Assembly: GCF_001898805.1 (NCBI RefSeq)
Contig: NZ_MKVJ01000004.1
Coordinates: 39,234-103,233 of the forward strand
Source: Leifsonia sp. 71-9
GTDB taxonomy: Bacteria; Actinomycetota; Actinomycetes; Actinomycetales; Microbacteriaceae
Length of the DNA stretch: 64,000 nucleotides
Direction of reading: 5' to 3'
Under the pieces are notes generated by a model. It was not told the DNA's origin. It saw only the letters and a program-made list of their open reading frames with translations, and did no database searches. The translations under genes and the position numbers were made by a program. This document shows positions 42,817 to 52,098 of this stretch, piece after piece. Position 1 is the first letter of the stretch, and every line of letters begins with the position of its first letter.

Positions 42817-42904
42817 ACGTCCTCTGCGAGAATCCTCAGACCGTGCGACGCGCTGCGACCACGGAACCGAGCGCCGCCACGGCGAAGAGTGGCACGATGG
42901 GCGC

Positions 42905-43642
42905 ATGAAGCTGCTCGTTGTGGAAGACGACCCGGACATGGGAGGCCTCGTCCAGCGCGGTCTCGCCGCCGAAGGATACGAGGTCACCCTCGTCACGAAC
43001 GGCGTCGACGCACTGATCGCGCTGCGGAGCGACGCCTACTCGGCCGCCGCCATCGACGTGATGCTGCCCGGGATGAGCGGGTTCGAGCTGTGCCGCCACA
43101 TCCGCGAGGCGGCCAACCCCATGCCGATCCTGCTCCTCACCGCGCGCGACGCGATCGAGGACCGCGTGCACGGCCTCGACTCCGGGGCCGACGACTACCT
43201 CACCAAGCCGTTCGCCTTCGCCGAGCTGGCCGCCCGCGTGCGCGCCCTGCTGCGCCGGGAGCCGACCGGGATGCGCCCCCAGGTCACCGTGGGCCGTCTC
43301 ACGGTCGACTCGCACGAGCATCAGGCGCTCGTCGACGGCCACGAGATGCCGCTCAGCCGCCGCGAGTTCACCCTGCTGCGTCTCTTCGCCACCAACCCGG
43401 ACAAGACGCTCTCGCGCGCCGACATCCTGGAGTCGGTGTGGGGCACCACCGAGAACATCGGCACCAACGTGATCGACCAATACGTCTCGTACCTGCGCAA
43501 GAAGCTCGACCTCGCCGAGGCCGGCCTCTCGATCGTCACCGAGCGCGGGCGCGGCTACCGGCTCGACGCCAAGAACGCCCTCGACGCGAAGGCGGCCGGC
43601 GAGAACAAGCAGGACGAGAAGCTGGAGACGTCGACGTCGTGA
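42905..43642 (+). CDS. OmpR-family response regulator
   Basis: Transcription factor of 245 aa. The receiver has LLVVEDDPDMGGLVQ, phospho-Asp in AAIDVMLPGMSG near 51, and DDYLTKPFAFAEL. The C-terminal winged helix includes LSRREFTLLRLFA and NVIDQYVSYLRKKL. A short Lys/Ala/Glu-rich tail follows. It overlaps its cognate kinase by 4 bp (GTGA). Target genes are not evident nearby. Confidence 0.93.
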   Translation: MKLLVVEDDPDMGGLVQRGLAAEGYEVTLVTNGVDALIALRSDAYSAAAIDVMLPGMSGFELCRHIREAANPMPILLLTARDAIEDRVHGLDSGADDYLTKPFAFAELAARVRALLRREPTGMRPQVTVGRLTVDSHEHQALVDGHEMPLSRREFTLLRLFATNPDKTLSRADILESVWGTTENIGTNVIDQYVSYLRKKLDLAEAGLSIVTERGRGYRLDAKNALDAKAAGENKQDEKLETSTS

Positions 43643-45072
43643 GCTGGCTGCGACGCCTGTCGATCACGGCGCGTATCACCATCGGCAGCCTCCTCGTCGC
43701 CTCGCTCTTCGGCCTCGCGGCGGTCGTCGTCATCCGCATCGGCGTGGCCTCCATCCTCCACAACGCGACGGTCACGCTGCTCGACAACGACATCGCCGCC
43801 CCCGCCGAGTCGGTCAAGAACAGTCCGCAGGGGCCTTTCGATCTTCCCGGCGGCGGCCAGGAGCTCGCCGTCGTCGATGCCAGCGGCGCCATCCTCGCCT
43901 CGACGCTCCCCGCGGCGATGGAGCCGAAGGTCGACAAGCTCATCTCGTTCGGCTCCGCTCCGACCATGTACCAGCTCGGGGACGACCAGTATCTGGTGCT
44001 GACCCAGACGGTGGAGACCTCCGACGGGGTCGTGCACATCGTCGCGGCGCGCAACGACGAGACGACCGCCCTCATCCTCGACCGGCTGACGGCCGCGCTG
44101 CTGATCGGGGCCGGCGTGCTCATCCTCGGCTTCGGCGGTGCGTCGTGGCTGCTGGCGCGCGCCGCCCTCCGCCCGGTGAGCAGGATGCGCGAGCAGGCCG
44201 AACTCATCGCGGGCGAGGAGCGCACGAGCCAGGAGGCGTCGACCACCGTCCTCACCGTCGGTCCCGCTCAGGACGAGCTCTCCGAGCTGGCCACCACGCT
44301 CAACGATCTGATCCGGCGGCTGCGAGCCTCGGCCGATCGTGAGCGCCAGATGGTCTCGGACGCCAGCCACGAACTGCGCACACCGCTGGCCGTGCTGCGC
44401 GGGCAGCTGGAGCTCGCCGAGCTCGACGCCGGCGACTCGGACGCGCTCCTCCACGACATCCGCTCCTCGCACGCGACCGCGTTGCGCCTGGGGCAGCTCG
44501 CCAACAACCTGCTCGAGCTCTCCCGCATCGAGGCGGGCCCGACGAGCGGCCGCATCGACTGGCGGACCCTCGTCGACGAGCTCACGGACGCGATCGATCG
44601 CGCCCGTCTCCTCGCGAGCGGCGACGACGACGCCGGCAGCATCTCGGTCGACTTCGAGTACGACCCGCGCCGCCGGCCGGCCGCGGATGCCCGGATCGCG
44701 CTCAGTCCGACCGACGTGGGCCGCATCCTGGACAACCTGCTGGGCAACGCCATCACGGCGATCCGCTCCGTGCCCGGGCACGGGGATGCGACGGTGACGG
44801 CAGAGGTCGCCGTCGACGCGGACCGGGTCGTGCTCACGGTGCGCGACACCGGCCCCGGGATGCCCGAGGAGTTCATCCCGGTGGCGCTGGACCGCTTCAC
44901 CCGTGCCGATGGCGCGCGCACGTCGACCTCGGGTGCGGGTGGCGGGCTCGGTCTGGCGATCGTCGCGGCTCTGGCCGGCGCGGCCGGCGGGGACGTCCTC
45001 CTCGCCAACGGGCGCCCGAACGGCCTCGTGGTGACGGTCTCGCTCCCGCTGGTGCGCCCGATCGATCAGTGA
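43639..45072 (+). CDS. HAMP-containing sensor histidine kinase
   Basis: Membrane kinase of 477 aa. Helix 1 (about 13-35) and helix 2 (about 153-175) enclose an extracellular sensor of about 115 residues. HAMP follows (about 176-232), then the H-box VSDASHELRTPLAVLRGQ near 242. ATPase boxes are LDNLLGNAITAI, DTGPGMPEEF and GAGGGLGLAIVAAL. GTG start overlaps the regulator stop. Its end overlaps the convergent aldo/keto reductase by 7 bp, so neither gene has room for a terminator. Confidence 0.92.
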   Translation: MSWLRRLSITARITIGSLLVASLFGLAAVVVIRIGVASILHNATVTLLDNDIAAPAESVKNSPQGPFDLPGGGQELAVVDASGAILASTLPAAMEPKVDKLISFGSAPTMYQLGDDQYLVLTQTVETSDGVVHIVAARNDETTALILDRLTAALLIGAGVLILGFGGASWLLARAALRPVSRMREQAELIAGEERTSQEASTTVLTVGPAQDELSELATTLNDLIRRLRASADRERQMVSDASHELRTPLAVLRGQLELAELDAGDSDALLHDIRSSHATALRLGQLANNLLELSRIEAGPTSGRIDWRTLVDELTDAIDRARLLASGDDDAGSISVDFEYDPRRRPAADARIALSPTDVGRILDNLLGNAITAIRSVPGHGDATVTAEVAVDADRVVLTVRDTGPGMPEEFIPVALDRFTRADGARTSTSGAGGGLGLAIVAALAGAAGGDVLLANGRPNGLVVTVSLPLVRPIDQ

Positions 45073-45920
45073 CCGCTGCGGTCTGAGTCGACCCCGGCGT
45101 CCGGGCCCTCGTCGAGGGTGTCGAGGGCGGCGAGATCGTCGGCGTCCAGTTCGAAGCCGAACGCGCCGAGGTTGTCGGCCATCCGCTGCGGGTTCGCCGA
45201 CTTCGGGATGACCACCAGACCGTTCTGGAGGTGCCACCGCAGCACGGTCTGCGCCGGGGTGCGATCGTGCTTCTCGGCCACGCGCGCGAGCACCCGGGAC
45301 GAGAGGAGGTCGCCCGAGCCGCCGCCCAGCGGGCTCCACGACTCGGTCAGGATGCCGTGCTCGGTGTCGTAGGCGCGCTGTTCGCGCCGGGTGATCGCCG
45401 GGCTGAGCTGGATCTGGTTGACCGCGGGGACGACGCCGGTGGCGGCGATGAGCGCGTCGATGTGCGCCGGCTTGAAGTTCGAGACGCCGATGGCGCGGGC
45501 CTTCCCCGCCTCGCGCAGGCGGATGAACGTCTCCCAGGTGGAGACGAACTCGCCGCGCGCGGGGAGCGGCCAGTGGATGAGGAGCAGGTCGACGTACTCC
45601 AGGCCGAGCCGGTCGAGGCTCGCGTCGAGGCCGGCGACCGCCCGGTCCTTGCCCTGGTACTCGCCGTCGAGCTTGGTGGTGACGAACCAGTCCTCGCGCG
45701 GCACGCCGCTCGCGGCGACTCCGCGGCCGACGCCGACCTCGTTGCCGTACTTGACCGCGGTGTCGACGTGACGGTAACCCAGCTCGGCCGCGGCGATGAC
45801 GGCCTTCTCGACGTCGGTGTCGTCGAGCGGCCAGGTGCCGAGCCCCAGCTGCGGGATGGAGCCGCCCGAGTTGAGGGCGAGCGACGGCACGGCGGACGGG
45901 GCGGAGGCGGGGGTCGTCAT
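45066..45920 (-). CDS. Aldo/keto reductase (2,5-diketo-D-gluconate reductase-like)
   Basis: NADPH-dependent reductase of 284 aa. Tetrad residues are in HVDTAVKYGNE, FVTTKLDGEY and LLIHWPLPA; VVIPKSANPQRMADN is the cofactor-binding segment. This is the AKR5-like branch, different from the two at 24836 and 25845. It converges with and overlaps the histidine kinase gene by 7 bp. A short gap of 20 bp separates its start from putA's stop, so it may be read from the putA promoter. Confidence 0.9.
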   Translation of the reverse strand: MTTPASAPSAVPSLALNSGGSIPQLGLGTWPLDDTDVEKAVIAAAELGYRHVDTAVKYGNEVGVGRGVAASGVPREDWFVTTKLDGEYQGKDRAVAGLDASLDRLGLEYVDLLLIHWPLPARGEFVSTWETFIRLREAGKARAIGVSNFKPAHIDALIAATGVVPAVNQIQLSPAITRREQRAYDTEHGILTESWSPLGGGSGDLLSSRVLARVAEKHDRTPAQTVLRWHLQNGLVVIPKSANPQRMADNLGAFGFELDADDLAALDTLDEGPDAGVDSDRSGH

Positions 45921-45940
45921 GTCTTCAGCCTACGCGCGGG

Positions 45941-48900
45941 TCAGATCACGTCGTCGGAGAACCGGGTGGGGTTGCCGAAGCGGTGGTTCGTGATCGAGAT
46001 CGCCTGCTCGTGGACGAACGGGAGCACCTCGACCCGGCCGGACGGGGTCACGGCGCCGGCGTAGACGGCCACGTCGGGGGTGCCGCCGAGCGCCTCCGCG
46101 ACGGCCACCGGGTCGCCGCCGATGAGCCGGATCCGGTGCACGCCCGGGATGCCGCCGCGCAGGCGCGCCAGCCACTGGGCATCGTCCTCCACGGTGACGT
46201 CGATCTCGCGCTCGCGGAGGAGCTGGTGGGTCCCGCGGGGCAGGCGGAGCGCGGTGCTCACCGCGAACGGCGAGCGCGCGATGGTCCCCGCCGCCACGAT
46301 CCGGAGCAGCTCCGCGAGGGTGCTCCCCTCCGAGAGCCGGATGGTCACCGGAACCGGACGGTAGCGGAGCAGGTTGCGTTCGACGCCGAGCTCCGACACG
46401 TCCTTCACCTGCCGGTACTCGGTCGCGACCGCGATCGCGTCGCTGAGCGCCGATCGGCGGACGAGGTCGAACGCCGCGTAATCCATCGACGACTGCCCCG
46501 ACTCGATGAGGTCGGAGACGCGGTCCTCGAGGCCGCGCAGGTGCAGGCTGGCGCTGGACCGTCCGGTCTCCGGCACCCATCCGCCGAGGCCGAACAGGTA
46601 GTTGGGCCCGCCCGCCTTCGTGCCGGCGCCGACGGACGACCGCTTCCAGCCCCCGAACGGCTGGCGCCGCACGATCGCGCCGGTGATGCCGCGGTTGACG
46701 TAGAGGTTGCCCGCCTCGACCGTCTCCAGCCACTCGGCCAGCTCGTCCGCGTCGAGGGAGTGCAGGCCGGCCGTGAGGCCGTACTCGACGGAGTTCTGGT
46801 ACCGCACCGCCTCGTCCAGGGTCCGGGCGGTCATGATCCCGAGGACGGGTCCGAAGAACTCGGTGAGGTGGAAGTAGGAGCCGGGCGCGACTCCCGTGCG
46901 GATGCCCGGCGACCAGAGACGCCCGGTGTCGTCCAGCCGCTTCGGCTCCACGAGCCACTCCTCGTCGGATCCGAGGGTGGTGAGCGCGTGCAGCAGCTTG
47001 CCGGAGGCGGGCTCGATGAGCGGCCCCATCTGGCTGGTCGGGTCGGACGGGTACCCGACCCGCAGGCTCGTCGCGGCGTCGACCAGCTGGCGCCGGAACC
47101 GCTCCGAGCGCGCGACCGAGCCGACCAGGATGACGAGGCTCGCCGCGGAGCACTTCTGGCCGGCGTGGCCGAACGCGCTCTTCACGATGTCGGAGACGGC
47201 GAGGTCGTAGTCGGCGCTCGGCGTCACGATGATGGTGTTCTTGCCGCTCGTCTCCGCCAGCAGGGGGAGGTCGGCTCGCCACGAGCGGAAGAGCTTCGCC
47301 GTCTCGTAGGAGCCGGTGAGGATGACGCGGCCGACCCGCGGGTCCGCGATGAGCGATCGACCGAGCTCGTTCTCGGGCACGTCGGCGAGCGCGAGCAGCT
47401 CTCGCGGGATGCCGGCCTCCCACAGCGCCTCCACGAGCACGGCGGCGCAGCGCTTGGCCTGCGGCGCCGGCTTGATGATCACGCCGCTGCCGGCGGCGAG
47501 CGCCGAGAGCACGGAGCCGGCGGGGATGGCGACCGGGAAGTTCCACGGCGGTGTCACGACGGTGAGGGCCGACGGGACGAACCGCGCTCCCTGCACGCGG
47601 TCGAGGTCGCGCGCGAGCGCGGCGTAGTAGTGCGCGAAGTCGACCGCCTCGCTGACCTCCGGGTCGGCCTCCGCGATGGTCTTGCCCGTCTCGGCCGCCA
47701 TGATCTCGATGAGGCGGTCGCGGTTGGCCTCCAGCGCGTGGCCGGCGCGGTCGAGCACGGCGGCGCGCTCGTAACCGCTCCGCGTCCCCCACGAGGTGCC
47801 GGCCGCGACCGTCTGGCGGAGGATCGTCTCGAGCCGGGTGGCGTCGGTCACGGCCGCGGCCGCGATGGTCGCGGAGCCGAGGTCGGATGCGGTCGAGCGC
47901 GAGAGGATGCGCCGGCCCCAGGCGCGGTTGGCGGCGATGGAGGGGTCGGTGTCCGGAGCGTTGCGGAACGCGGCGGCCGCCGTCCCCGGCGGCACGGAGG
48001 GTGCGGCGGGGGCAGAGGCTGCGGCGGTGGCGTGCGGCTGGTCGGCCGGCGCGTCCGGGTCCGTCGAAGGGAGGGCCGGATCCTCGACGTCGAAGAGGCC
48101 GTCTCCCGCGGAACCCCGGGACAGCCCGAGCACCACGCTCGTCAGCCCCTCCTCGGTCTGGGCGGACGGGAGCGCCGCCGGTGGCCGGGTGAACGAGGGC
48201 GCGGTCGCCTCCTCCCACTCGCGCGTGCGGTCCTGCTGGCGGTGCGGCACGGGTGCGGCGCCGCGCGGAAGCGGGTCGGCTTCGAGGGCGGCCACGGAGG
48301 CCAGGAACCGGTCCTTCTCCCGATCGAACAGCGCCGGGTCCGAGTCGAGCTCGAAGACCGCGGACATGAAGTTCTCCTGGCTCGCGTTCTCCTCCAGGCG
48401 GCGGATGAGGTACGAGATCGCCACGTCGAACTCACCCGGGTCGACGACCGGCGTGTACAGGAGGAGCCCGCCCACCGTCCGCTTGACCGCGTCGGCCTGC
48501 GCCGTCGCCATTCCGAGCAGCATCTCGAAGTCGATCCGCTCCGTGACGCCCCGCTGGGAGGCGAGCAGCCAGGCGTAGGCGACGTCGAAGAGGTTGTGGC
48601 CGGCGACGCCGATCTTCACCGCGTCCGTGTGCTCGGGCGTCAGCGCCCAGTCCAGCACGCGCTTGTAGTTGGCGTCGGTCTCGAGTTTGCTTCCGTAGGT
48701 CGCCAGCGGCCACCCGTGGATGGCGGAGTCCACCCGCTCCATGGCCAGGTTCGCCCCTTTGACGACGCGGACCTTGATGGGGGCTCCGCCCTGGAGGCGG
48801 CGGTCCGTCGCCCACTCGGTGAGCGTCTGCAGGGCGTCGAGCGCGTCGGGCAGGTACGCCTGGAGCACGATGCCGGCCTCGAGCCCGCGCAGCCGCGGCT

Positions 48901-49672
48901 GACCGAGGATGCCGGTGAAGACCGCGACGGTGAGGTCGAGGTCGCGGTACTCCTCCATGTCGAGGTTGATGAACTTGGGGGTCGGCGACGAGGCCGCGAG
49001 CTCGTAGAGCGGGGTGAGCCGTTCGACCACCCGCTGCACGGTCTCGTCGAACGACCACATCGACAGCTGCGACGCGATCGACGAGACCTTGATCGAGACG
49101 TAGTCGACATCGTCCCGCGCGAGCAGTGCGCGCGTGCCTTCCAGCCGGCGTGCGGCCTCCGCCTCCCCGAGCACCGCCTCGCCGAGGAGGTTCAGGTTGA
49201 GTCGCGCGCCGTGGCCCTGGGGATCGGACGACGAGCGCAGGTGCGCGATGGCCGGCCCGAGCTTCTGCGGGGTCGCGTCCACCACGAGGTGGCCGACCAT
49301 CCGTCGGAGCACCCGGCGTGCGATGGGGATGACGACCCACGGGATCACCGGCCCGAAGACGCCGCCCAGCCAGATCGCCAGCCGCATGTACCAGGGGAGG
49401 AAGCGCGGGATGCGCTTGGCGACGCGCTGCAGGTTGTATCCCGCGACGAAGAGGTCCTGCGGGCGGGCCACGCCGTCCACGAAACCGACGGCGAAGTCGA
49501 GCCCGTCCGGATCGCGGAGCACGCCGGCGAGGCGCTCCGCCGCCGGGTCCTGCCGGGAGCCGTCGCCTGCGCGCGAGCTCTCGGCCAGCCAGACGCGCAC
49601 CAGCTCGACGGCCTCGTGGGCCAGCTGAGCGGGGCGCTGCGGGGCGCCGTCCGTGTCATCCACCATGACCAC
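45941..49672 (-). CDS. putA: Bifunctional proline dehydrogenase / L-glutamate gamma-semialdehyde dehydrogenase
   Basis: Oxidises proline to glutamate in two steps. The proline dehydrogenase barrel (about 90-455) carries IKVRVVKGANLAMER and the substrate-binding IRRLEENASQENF. A disordered Ala/Pro/Asp-rich linker follows (about 470-590). The aldehyde dehydrogenase (about 590-1040) has Glu in LLAETSGKN and the nucleophile in GHAGQKCSAAS (near 837). A roughly 200-residue C-terminal extension is also present. There is no N-terminal ribbon-helix-helix, so it is not an autorepressor like E. coli PutA. Length 1243 aa. Met codons at 1 and 3 are both possible starts. Confidence 0.95.
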   Translation of the reverse strand: MVMVDDTDGAPQRPAQLAHEAVELVRVWLAESSRAGDGSRQDPAAERLAGVLRDPDGLDFAVGFVDGVARPQDLFVAGYNLQRVAKRIPRFLPWYMRLAIWLGGVFGPVIPWVVIPIARRVLRRMVGHLVVDATPQKLGPAIAHLRSSSDPQGHGARLNLNLLGEAVLGEAEAARRLEGTRALLARDDVDYVSIKVSSIASQLSMWSFDETVQRVVERLTPLYELAASSPTPKFINLDMEEYRDLDLTVAVFTGILGQPRLRGLEAGIVLQAYLPDALDALQTLTEWATDRRLQGGAPIKVRVVKGANLAMERVDSAIHGWPLATYGSKLETDANYKRVLDWALTPEHTDAVKIGVAGHNLFDVAYAWLLASQRGVTERIDFEMLLGMATAQADAVKRTVGGLLLYTPVVDPGEFDVAISYLIRRLEENASQENFMSAVFELDSDPALFDREKDRFLASVAALEADPLPRGAAPVPHRQQDRTREWEEATAPSFTRPPAALPSAQTEEGLTSVVLGLSRGSAGDGLFDVEDPALPSTDPDAPADQPHATAAASAPAAPSVPPGTAAAAFRNAPDTDPSIAANRAWGRRILSRSTASDLGSATIAAAAVTDATRLETILRQTVAAGTSWGTRSGYERAAVLDRAGHALEANRDRLIEIMAAETGKTIAEADPEVSEAVDFAHYYAALARDLDRVQGARFVPSALTVVTPPWNFPVAIPAGSVLSALAAGSGVIIKPAPQAKRCAAVLVEALWEAGIPRELLALADVPENELGRSLIADPRVGRVILTGSYETAKLFRSWRADLPLLAETSGKNTIIVTPSADYDLAVSDIVKSAFGHAGQKCSAASLVILVGSVARSERFRRQLVDAATSLRVGYPSDPTSQMGPLIEPASGKLLHALTTLGSDEEWLVEPKRLDDTGRLWSPGIRTGVAPGSYFHLTEFFGPVLGIMTARTLDEAVRYQNSVEYGLTAGLHSLDADELAEWLETVEAGNLYVNRGITGAIVRRQPFGGWKRSSVGAGTKAGGPNYLFGLGGWVPETGRSSASLHLRGLEDRVSDLIESGQSSMDYAAFDLVRRSALSDAIAVATEYRQVKDVSELGVERNLLRYRPVPVTIRLSEGSTLAELLRIVAAGTIARSPFAVSTALRLPRGTHQLLREREIDVTVEDDAQWLARLRGGIPGVHRIRLIGGDPVAVAEALGGTPDVAVYAGAVTPSGRVEVLPFVHEQAISITNHRFGNPTRFSDDVI

Positions 49673-49792
49673 GACTGTAACGACACCGGCCGCACGGACG
49701 CTGGCGGCGCTCGAACTTGTGGAGAAGTCGCAGCAGCGCCGGGTGCTGTGGAGTCATTCGTCTCGCCGGGAGCGTCCCCTAGGCTCTCTTGC

Positions 49793-51412
49793 ATGACGGA
49801 CAGCGCACCCTCCTCCCCCGCTGCGACGCACGATGTCGTGATCGTCGGCGGCGGCCACAACGGGCTCACCGCCGCCGCCTATCTGGCGAAGGCGGGCAAG
49901 AGCGTGATCCTGCTCGAACGGCTCGACGACGTCGGCGGCGCCGCCGTCAGCGCGCAGGCCTTCCCGGGCGTGGAGGCGCGCCTCTCGCGCTACTCCTATC
50001 TCGTGAGCCTGCTCCCCCAGCGCGTCATCGACGACCTCGGGCTCGACATCCGGCTCGCCCGCCGCCGGTACTCGTCCTACACGCCGGTGCCGGGCGACCC
50101 CGCCGGCGCCGGCCTGCTCATCGACAACACCGACCAGGAGGCCACGGCGGCCTCCTTCGCCCGGGTCGGCGCCGAGAGCGACGCCCAGGCGTTCACCGAG
50201 TTCTACGAGTCCACCGGCGAGGTCGCCCGCGCGCTCTGGCCCACGGTCACCGAGCCGCTCCTCACCCGGTCGGAGGCCCGTGCGCTCGTCGGCGACGACG
50301 AGCTGTGGGACGCACTGATCGAGCGACCCATCGGCGGCTTCATCGAGTCGCGCCTGCAGAGCGACCTCGTGCGGGGCGTCGCGGCGACGGACGCCCTCAT
50401 CGGCACCTTCGCCAGCGTCTCCGACCCGTCGCTCGACCAGAACCGCTGCTTCCTCTACCACGTCATCGGTCAGGGCACCGGGGAGTGGGACGTCCCCATC
50501 GGCGGGATGGGCGCGGTCACCGGCGAGCTGGCCCGCGTCGCCCGCGAGGCCGGCGCCCGCATCGTCACGGGCGCCGAGGTCACGGCCATCCACCCGGACG
50601 GCTCGGTGTCCTACCTGCGCAACGGCCACGAGCGCCACGTCGAGGGCGAGCACGTCCTCGTGAACGTCGCGCCGGAGGTCCTCGATCGCCTGCTCGACAC
50701 AGACGACGCCGCCGGCACCGGCCCTGGCACCAGTGCCGCACCGGTCCGCCCGCGCGCCGAGGGCGCACAGGTCAAGGTCAACCTGCTCCTGAGCCGCCTC
50801 CCGCGCCTGCGCGACGAGTCGCTCGACCCGCAGGCGGCCTTCGGCGGCACGTTCCACATCAACGAGACCTACACGCAGCTCGAGACCGCGCACTCCGGGA
50901 TGCTGCGCGGCGTCATGCCCGAGTTCCCGCCGTGCGAGATCTACTGCCACACCCTCGCCGATCCGAGCATCCTCGACCCCGAGCTGGCGGAGAGCGGCGC
51001 GCAGACCATCACTGTCTTCGGCCTCCACACCCCGGACCGCTGGCTGACCGACGAGAACAACGACGCGACGCGCCAGCGCCTGCAGGACGCCGTGCTCGCC
51101 TCGCTCGACTCCGTGCTCGCCGAGCCGATCGAGAGCCTCCTGCTCACCGACGGCGACGGCAACCCGTGCATCGAGACCAAGACCACCCGCGACCTCGAGC
51201 GGGCCCTCAACATGCCCGGCGGCAACATCTTCCACGGGCCGCTGTCGTGGCCGTTCGCCGAAGACGACGAGCCTCTCGACACCCCCGCGCAGCGCTGGGG
51301 CGTCGCGACCGCGCACCCGCGCATCCTCATCTGCGGGTCCGGCGCGCGCCGGGGCGGGGCCGTCAGCGGGCTCGGCGGACACAACGCCGCGATGGCCGTC
51401 CTGGAGGGCTGA
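49793..51412 (+). CDS. FAD/NAD(P)-dependent oxidoreductase, PYROXD2/phytoene-desaturase-like
   Basis: Flavoprotein of 539 aa. VVIVGGGHNGLTAAAYLAKAG is the dinucleotide-binding motif near residue 14, followed by VILLERLDDVGGAAVSAQAF. The C-terminal LICGSGARRGGAVSGLGGHN closes the FAD site. QGTGEWDVPIGGMGAVTGEL is typical of the desaturase superfamily. No carotenoid genes lie nearby, so phytoene itself is an unlikely substrate. It is divergent from putA with a 120-bp gap; the longer upstream frame runs opposite putA and is not real. Confidence 0.85.
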   Translation: MTDSAPSSPAATHDVVIVGGGHNGLTAAAYLAKAGKSVILLERLDDVGGAAVSAQAFPGVEARLSRYSYLVSLLPQRVIDDLGLDIRLARRRYSSYTPVPGDPAGAGLLIDNTDQEATAASFARVGAESDAQAFTEFYESTGEVARALWPTVTEPLLTRSEARALVGDDELWDALIERPIGGFIESRLQSDLVRGVAATDALIGTFASVSDPSLDQNRCFLYHVIGQGTGEWDVPIGGMGAVTGELARVAREAGARIVTGAEVTAIHPDGSVSYLRNGHERHVEGEHVLVNVAPEVLDRLLDTDDAAGTGPGTSAAPVRPRAEGAQVKVNLLLSRLPRLRDESLDPQAAFGGTFHINETYTQLETAHSGMLRGVMPEFPPCEIYCHTLADPSILDPELAESGAQTITVFGLHTPDRWLTDENNDATRQRLQDAVLASLDSVLAEPIESLLLTDGDGNPCIETKTTRDLERALNMPGGNIFHGPLSWPFAEDDEPLDTPAQRWGVATAHPRILICGSGARRGGAVSGLGGHNAAMAVLEG

Positions 51413-51542
51413 GAGCCGCACGTGCGGGGGCTGAGAGGACTCGCACCCACCACTCATCACGCGCCCAGCGCCACCACTGCCGCGACGAGCGGGCGGTGAC
51501 TAGGGTGAGGGACACGAGGGTCGGACTCAATGGGAGGTCATC

Positions 51543-52094
51543 ATGACACCGCAGCCGACGGGAAGACTGGTCCGCAAGGACGACGGGGTCTATGTGGTGC
51601 TCGACCGCATCGTCCACGCCCCGATCGAGGAGGTGTGGGCCTACTTCAGCAGGTCCGCCTACCTGAGCCGATGGATCGGCGAGTTCACCGGCACCCCGGC
51701 GACGGGCGCCGTGAAGTTCCGGATGAACGCCGAGGGTGAGGGCGCCGAGTGGGAGAACGTGACCATCCGGCTGTGCGACGCCCCGCACCGTCTGCACGTG
51801 GACGTCGGGACGGCTCCAGCACGGCGGATGTTCGTCCACCTCACCCAGTCCAGCGGCCACACCACGATCACCTTCGGCGACCTGCTCCACACGGTCTCGG
51901 AGGGCGCCGACTACGGCGTCGGCTGGGACTATTACCTCGACCGGATGATGGCGGCGCACGACGGCAGGCCGCTGCCCGTCTGGGACGACTACTACCCGGA
52001 CTTCCTCGACCACTACGCGACCCTGTGCCGCGAACTCGACCGCGATCTGAAGGTCGAGCACGCCGAGGCGCTGCGCAACGGCACGACCGGCTGA
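51543..52094 (+). CDS. SRPBCC (AHSA1-like) domain protein
   Basis: Ligand-binding fold protein of 183 aa. VLDRIVHAPIEEVWAYFSRS and LSRWIGEFTG are the first strand and helix. TTITFGDLLHTVSEGADYGV and the final helix DHYATLCRELDRDLKV are usual for the family. The acidic aromatic stretch PLPVWDDYYPDFLDHY is noticeable. GGGAGG lies 6 nt before the ATG. Function unknown; unrelated in sequence detail to the one at 42391. Confidence 0.83.
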   Translation: MTPQPTGRLVRKDDGVYVVLDRIVHAPIEEVWAYFSRSAYLSRWIGEFTGTPATGAVKFRMNAEGEGAEWENVTIRLCDAPHRLHVDVGTAPARRMFVHLTQSSGHTTITFGDLLHTVSEGADYGVGWDYYLDRMMAAHDGRPLPVWDDYYPDFLDHYATLCRELDRDLKVEHAEALRNGTTG

Positions 52095-52098
52095 GCGC

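Noticed and set aside
45983-49792. Plus-strand frame upstream of the FAD oxidoreductase, opposite putA
   Set aside because: Arg/Glu-rich nonsense translation; putA on the minus strand carries all catalytic motifs, and the FAD protein has a natural start at 49793.
49793-51412. Carotenoid biosynthesis assignment (phytoene desaturase)
   Set aside because: The fold matches, but there is no crtB, crtE or related gene nearby; a PYROXD2-like label is safer.
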